Of a stretch of DNA of 9,744 nt, positions 8,382 through 9,744 are shown in pieces (the first letter of the stretch is position 1; each line of letters starts with the position of its first letter). Origin of the DNA: an uncultured Verrucomicrobiota bacterium (GTDB lineage: Bacteria > Verrucomicrobiota > Kiritimatiellia > RFP12 > UBA1067); assembly GCA_946631345.1 (NCBI GenBank), contig CAMPAA010000114.1, positions 1 to 9,744 on the forward strand. Reading direction: 5' to 3'. The position numbers and the translations under genes are program-made. The notes under the pieces were generated by a model. That model was not told the origin of the DNA. It was given only the letters and a program-made list of their open reading frames with translations, and made no database searches.

Positions 8382-8407
8382 TTTATAGCACTACTTGGTT
8401 TTGTCAC
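8382..8407 (-). promoter_or_regulatory. Possible promoter for the glycosidase operon
   Basis: On the minus strand GTGACA (8402-8407) precedes TATAAA (8382-8387). The 14-base spacer is shorter than the usual 16-18 for sigma-70, so the call is weak. The position, about 50 bases upstream of the TTG at 8332 and just below the A-rich stretch, fits the start of the operon. Confidence 0.2.
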
Positions 8408-8417
8408 CGTTTTGTCC

Positions 8418-8486
8418 CTAAATCTTTGGAAGTTTTGGTTTCGGCAAATCGAGATACACTTCGGCGGGTGGATGCTTCGGGCCGAA
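8418..8486 (-). pseudogene. Remnant of a regulator C-terminus
   Basis: In one minus-strand frame this stretch reads FGPKHPPAEVYLDLP, then KPKLPKI and a TAG at 8418. The intact regulator ends with YGPKHPPAEVYLDLP followed by RPRALSAA. Fifteen residues therefore match with one substitution, and no similarity extends further upstream. It is the tail of a second, lost regulator gene or a short duplication. Confidence 0.6.
8449..8486 (-). repeat. 38-bp direct repeat of 8849-8886
   Basis: Bases 8449-8486 match 8849-8886 at 35 of 38 positions, in the same orientation and offset by exactly 400 bp. The other copy lies within the regulator coding sequence. Confidence 0.85.
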
Positions 8487-8535
8487 ATCCTGCCATTTTT
8501 CGGATTTGGCTCATTTGGTTTTCCAGATTGACTAC

Positions 8536-8618
8536 ATTCGCTACGAAAAGTGTTGTTTACGCCTCCAGATTCGCTACGAAAAGTGTCATCGTGTGGTAAT
8601 AATTCGCTACGAAAAGTG
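8536..8618. repeat. Three 17-bp repeats at a strict 33-bp period
   Basis: ATTCGCTACGAAAAGTG occurs exactly at 8536-8552, 8569-8585 and 8602-8618. The two intervening segments (8553-8568 and 8586-8601) are both 16 bp and unrelated to each other. Each repeat holds a small dyad, TTCG-CTA-CGAA. No further copy is found one period to either side. The unit is too short for a known CRISPR repeat and no cas gene is visible. Equal phasing of about three helical turns would also suit a set of protein-binding sites. Confidence 0.85.
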
Positions 8619-8633
8619 CTTGACCCGAAAAGA

Positions 8634-8793
8634 CAGTTATGCGGCCATTTCGAGATTGGCTTTCGCAGATGTAATCCATCTGCAGCGTTGCCGTGAAAGG
8701 CGCAGCGCGATGGAACGGCGTGTACGTGCTGCCGATAGCGGCGCTGAAGCCGTAGTGCGGCGCTGCGCCGCGCAGTATCTGTCCGCCAAGCGT
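8634..8793 (-). pseudogene. Unidentified coding fragment directly after the regulator stop
   Basis: In the regulator's own frame, immediately after its TGA at 8794, the DNA reads LGGQILRGAAPHYGFSAAIG, then STYTPFHRAAPFTATLQMDY and ICESQSRNGRI. Codons are GC-rich at third positions as in the regulator, and the residue mix looks like real protein. Downstream the frame runs into the 33-bp repeats and stops at 8557. No start codon with a ribosome binding site is seen. I do not recognise the family. It may be the remnant of another gene, or sequence that once followed a longer regulator reading frame. Confidence 0.35.
8757..8771. repeat. 15-bp GC palindrome
   Basis: GCGGCGC-T-GCGCCGC is a perfect inverted repeat with a one-base centre, 23 bases downstream of the regulator stop. 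No T run follows on the minus strand, so it is at best a weak transcript-end structure, and it may simply reflect codon choice in the fragment at 8634-8793. Confidence 0.3.
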
Positions 8794-9624
8794 TCACGGT
8801 TTGCACACCCCTCGTTTTGCCGCCGACAACGCACGTGGTCTTGGGAGGTCGAGATAGACTTCGGCGGGCGGATGCTTCGGGCCGTAGGAGAGGCGCTGGA
8901 GCATGAGGCGGATGGCGACGTCGCCGAAAAGCTCGCCGTGCGAAAGCAGGTTGAAGTCATGCCGCGCCGTGGGAGTGGAAAGGTTTACGCGCGTGCGGCG
9001 GCCATGCGCGAGATAGTTGATCCCCACGCTGTCGCAGGGGAGCCCGGCGGGCGGCACTTCGCCGCCGAGAAGCACCACGGGGATCTTCGCGTCGCGGAAG
9101 AGCGTGAGGAGTTCGCGCGTCAGCCGTCCGTCACGCGTGGTCTGGAAGAACACGCCCGCGACATGCGCTTCCACGCACATCCGCGCGAATGCGCGTATCT
9201 GCGACGTCCTGAGACGGACGGGCTGCGCCCTGTCCGTGGCCGCGACAGAGCGCGGCTCTCCCGTTGCGGAGCTATCATGCCGCGAGGAGCACCATAACAG
9301 CGAATATGCCCCCCCCCCCGCATTATTCGCAAAATTAGCGATTCCTTCGCAGACGCAAGTGTAGAACGGGATGTGCGCCTCCGGCACGATCACGCCGAAT
9401 GCCGTCGGCTCGCGCTTCACGGGATACGTGCCGCTGCCCTTGCGCTTCTCGACAAGGCCCTCATGTTCCAGCTCGAACATCGCGCGGTCAACCGTGCCGC
9501 GCGCCACACCGAATCTCTTCATCAGCGCAGACGCGCTCGGCAGCGGCCTGCCGTCCTCGTACTTCTTGCCGAGGATGTCCGCTTTCAGCTGATCGAGAAT
9601 GTCTCTGTGCTTGCTCTGCGCCAT
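8794..9624 (-). CDS. GntR-family regulator with partial LacI-type sugar-sensor domain
   Basis: The start at 9624 (MAQSKHRDILDQL, 276 residues) is set by GGAG (9635-9638) 10 bases upstream and by the promoter just beyond; the open frame reaches the window edge but that part is promoter DNA. Residues 1-70 form a GntR winged helix-turn-helix (LPSASALMKRFGVARGTVDR, LEHEGLVEKRKGSGTYPV). Residues 75-261 resemble a LacI-type periplasmic-binding-protein sensor: FGVIVPE, HVAGVFFQTTRDG, IPVVLLGGEV and CDSVGINYLAHGRR. After HGRR (about 209) the chain jumps to VNLSTPTARHDF, which belongs near the end of such domains, so roughly 100 residues of the second lobe appear to be missing. Residues 103-105 (GGG) are encoded by a run of 11 G. 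It lies upstream of, and on the same strand as, the glycosidase operon, suggesting local sugar-responsive control. Whether it still senses a ligand is uncertain. Confidence 0.8.
   Translation of the reverse strand: MAQSKHRDILDQLKADILGKKYEDGRPLPSASALMKRFGVARGTVDRAMFELEHEGLVEKRKGSGTYPVKREPTAFGVIVPEAHIPFYTCVCEGIANFANNAGGGAYSLLWCSSRHDSSATGEPRSVAATDRAQPVRLRTSQIRAFARMCVEAHVAGVFFQTTRDGRLTRELLTLFRDAKIPVVLLGGEVPPAGLPCDSVGINYLAHGRRTRVNLSTPTARHDFNLLSHGELFGDVAIRLMLQRLSYGPKHPPAEVYLDLPRPRALSAAKRGVCKP
8849..8886 (-). repeat. 38-bp direct repeat of 8449-8486
   Basis: This is the in-gene copy of the 38-bp repeat. It encodes the YGPKHPPAEVYLD segment at the regulator's C-terminus. Confidence 0.85.
9302..9330. 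repeat. 11-base homopolymer inside the regulator, flanked by an inverted repeat
   Basis: Eleven C on the plus strand (9309-9319; G in the coding strand) are flanked by GCGAATATGC-type and GCATTATTCGC arms, inverted copies differing by one base. The tract encodes Gly-Gly-Gly in the sensor domain. A one-base gain would give a stop within about 45 bases; a one-base loss would shift into a frame that closes at 9120. Either change would remove most of the sensor. Confidence 0.8.
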
Positions 9625-9648
9625 GGCCTTTTCTCTCCAACGGCGCGC

Positions 9649-9678
9649 ATTGTACCACACCTTTTCGCGTTTTTGTAA
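9649..9678 (-). promoter_or_regulatory. Sigma-70-like promoter of the regulator
   Basis: On the minus strand TTACAA (9673-9678) and TACAAT (9649-9654) are separated by 18 bases, and the -10 is preceded by TGG, an extended -10 element. Predicted transcription would start about 20 bases before the ATG at 9624, leaving room for the GGAG site. Confidence 0.55.
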
Positions 9679-9694
9679 GTTGCCTAGGCAACTT
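9677..9694. promoter_or_regulatory. Perfect 18-bp palindrome, candidate operator
   Basis: AAGTTGCCTAGGCAACTT equals its own reverse complement. It overlaps the upstream edge of the -35 element of the regulator promoter by two bases. Dimeric GntR and LacI proteins bind such sites, so autoregulation is a reasonable inference. No second full copy was found near the operon start at about 8400. Confidence 0.6.
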
Positions 9695-9715
9695 TTTTCA
9701 GGAGGCGTTCTGCGC

Positions 9716-9733
9716 GGATCGTCCAGGCGATCC
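9716..9733. repeat. Short inverted repeat at the window edge
   Basis: GGATCG (9716-9721) and CGATCC (9728-9733) are perfect arms around a 6-base loop. It could be the end of a transcription unit lying beyond the window or a further binding site; the context is cut off. Confidence 0.3.
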
Positions 9734-9744
9734 AACCCGTCCAT

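Larger units (their letters stand above)
8333..8793. other. Intergenic mosaic without an intact gene
   Basis: About 460 bp between the regulator stop and the operon contain no complete gene. In reading order on the minus strand they hold a coding-like fragment (8634-8793), three 17-bp repeats at 33-bp period (8536-8618), a duplicated scrap of the regulator C-terminus (8418-8486), and an A-rich stretch on the minus strand (8395-8445) leading into a possible promoter and a strong AGGAGG site. Long open frames crossing this DNA on both strands consist of repeat translations and look like non-functional reading frames. Confidence 0.6.

Noticed and set aside
8536..8618. CRISPR array call
   Set aside because: Repeats of 17 bp with 16-bp spacers are below the known CRISPR size range, only three units exist, and no cas gene is visible, so it is listed as a repeat.
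8757..8771. Intrinsic terminator of the regulator
   Set aside because: The palindrome has a one-base centre and no following T run on the minus strand.
8009..8806. One 265-codon gene on the minus strand
   Set aside because: The upstream two thirds cross the 33-bp repeats and the duplicated regulator scrap, and its residue mix is not protein-like. Only the part from 8332 has a ribosome binding site and a signal peptide.
8506..9297. 263-codon plus-strand reading frame
   Set aside because: It lies opposite the regulator and the repeats, is dominated by Arg and Ala as expected for an antisense frame of GC-rich coding DNA, and has no recognisable domain.
9625..9744. N-terminal extension of the regulator
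   Set aside because: The extra 40 codons cover the promoter, the palindrome and the ribosome binding site, and GntR proteins normally begin just before the winged helix.

Overview
The window looks like a chromosomal polysaccharide-degradation locus from a Gram-negative bacterium of the Verrucomicrobiota/Kiritimatiellota/Lentisphaerota type. This placement is inferred from the gene kinds: a secreted autotransporter-associated beta-strand-repeat (PATR) protein without a barrel, large secreted glycosidases with Sec signal peptides, and a GntR-headed regulator with a LacI-type sugar-sensor domain. No taxonomic marker gene is present. All convincing genes lie on the minus strand, so the biological order runs from high to low coordinates.

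Region by region, in reading order. 9625-9744 holds the promoter of the regulator and a perfect 18-bp palindrome (9677-9694) that is a plausible operator. 8794-9624 encodes the GntR/LacI-type regulator; its sensor appears to lack about one lobe, and it carries an 11-base G run within the coding strand. 8333-8793 has no intact gene. It is a mosaic of an unidentified coding fragment, three exact copies of a 17-bp repeat at a strict 33-bp period, and a duplicated scrap of the regulator's C-terminal coding sequence. 8009-8332 is a short signal-peptide ORF, probably the truncated front of a larger secreted protein. 5228-7987 encodes a large secreted beta-strand-repeat protein with an inserted discoidin (F5/8 type C)-like domain. 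2792-5224 encodes a multidomain secreted protein with a clan-A-like TIM barrel. 454-2754 encodes a GH78 alpha-L-rhamnosidase with all expected catalytic carboxylates. 112-411 is a 99-codon partial copy of the N-terminal module of the 2792-5224 protein, ended abruptly by GC-rich hairpin-forming repeat-like DNA (1-120).

The four ORFs from 8332 down to 454 are separated by 21, 3 and 37 bp and look like one operon; the partial copy follows after 42 bp. The inferred job is export of a carbohydrate-binding or surface protein together with two secreted glycosidases acting on a rhamnose-containing polysaccharide, under the upstream sugar-responsive regulator. The most unusual points are the 33-bp-period repeat cluster, the possible phase-variable G tract in a regulator with a truncated sensor, and recent duplications linking the partial gene to its full-length paralogue and the regulator tail to intergenic DNA.
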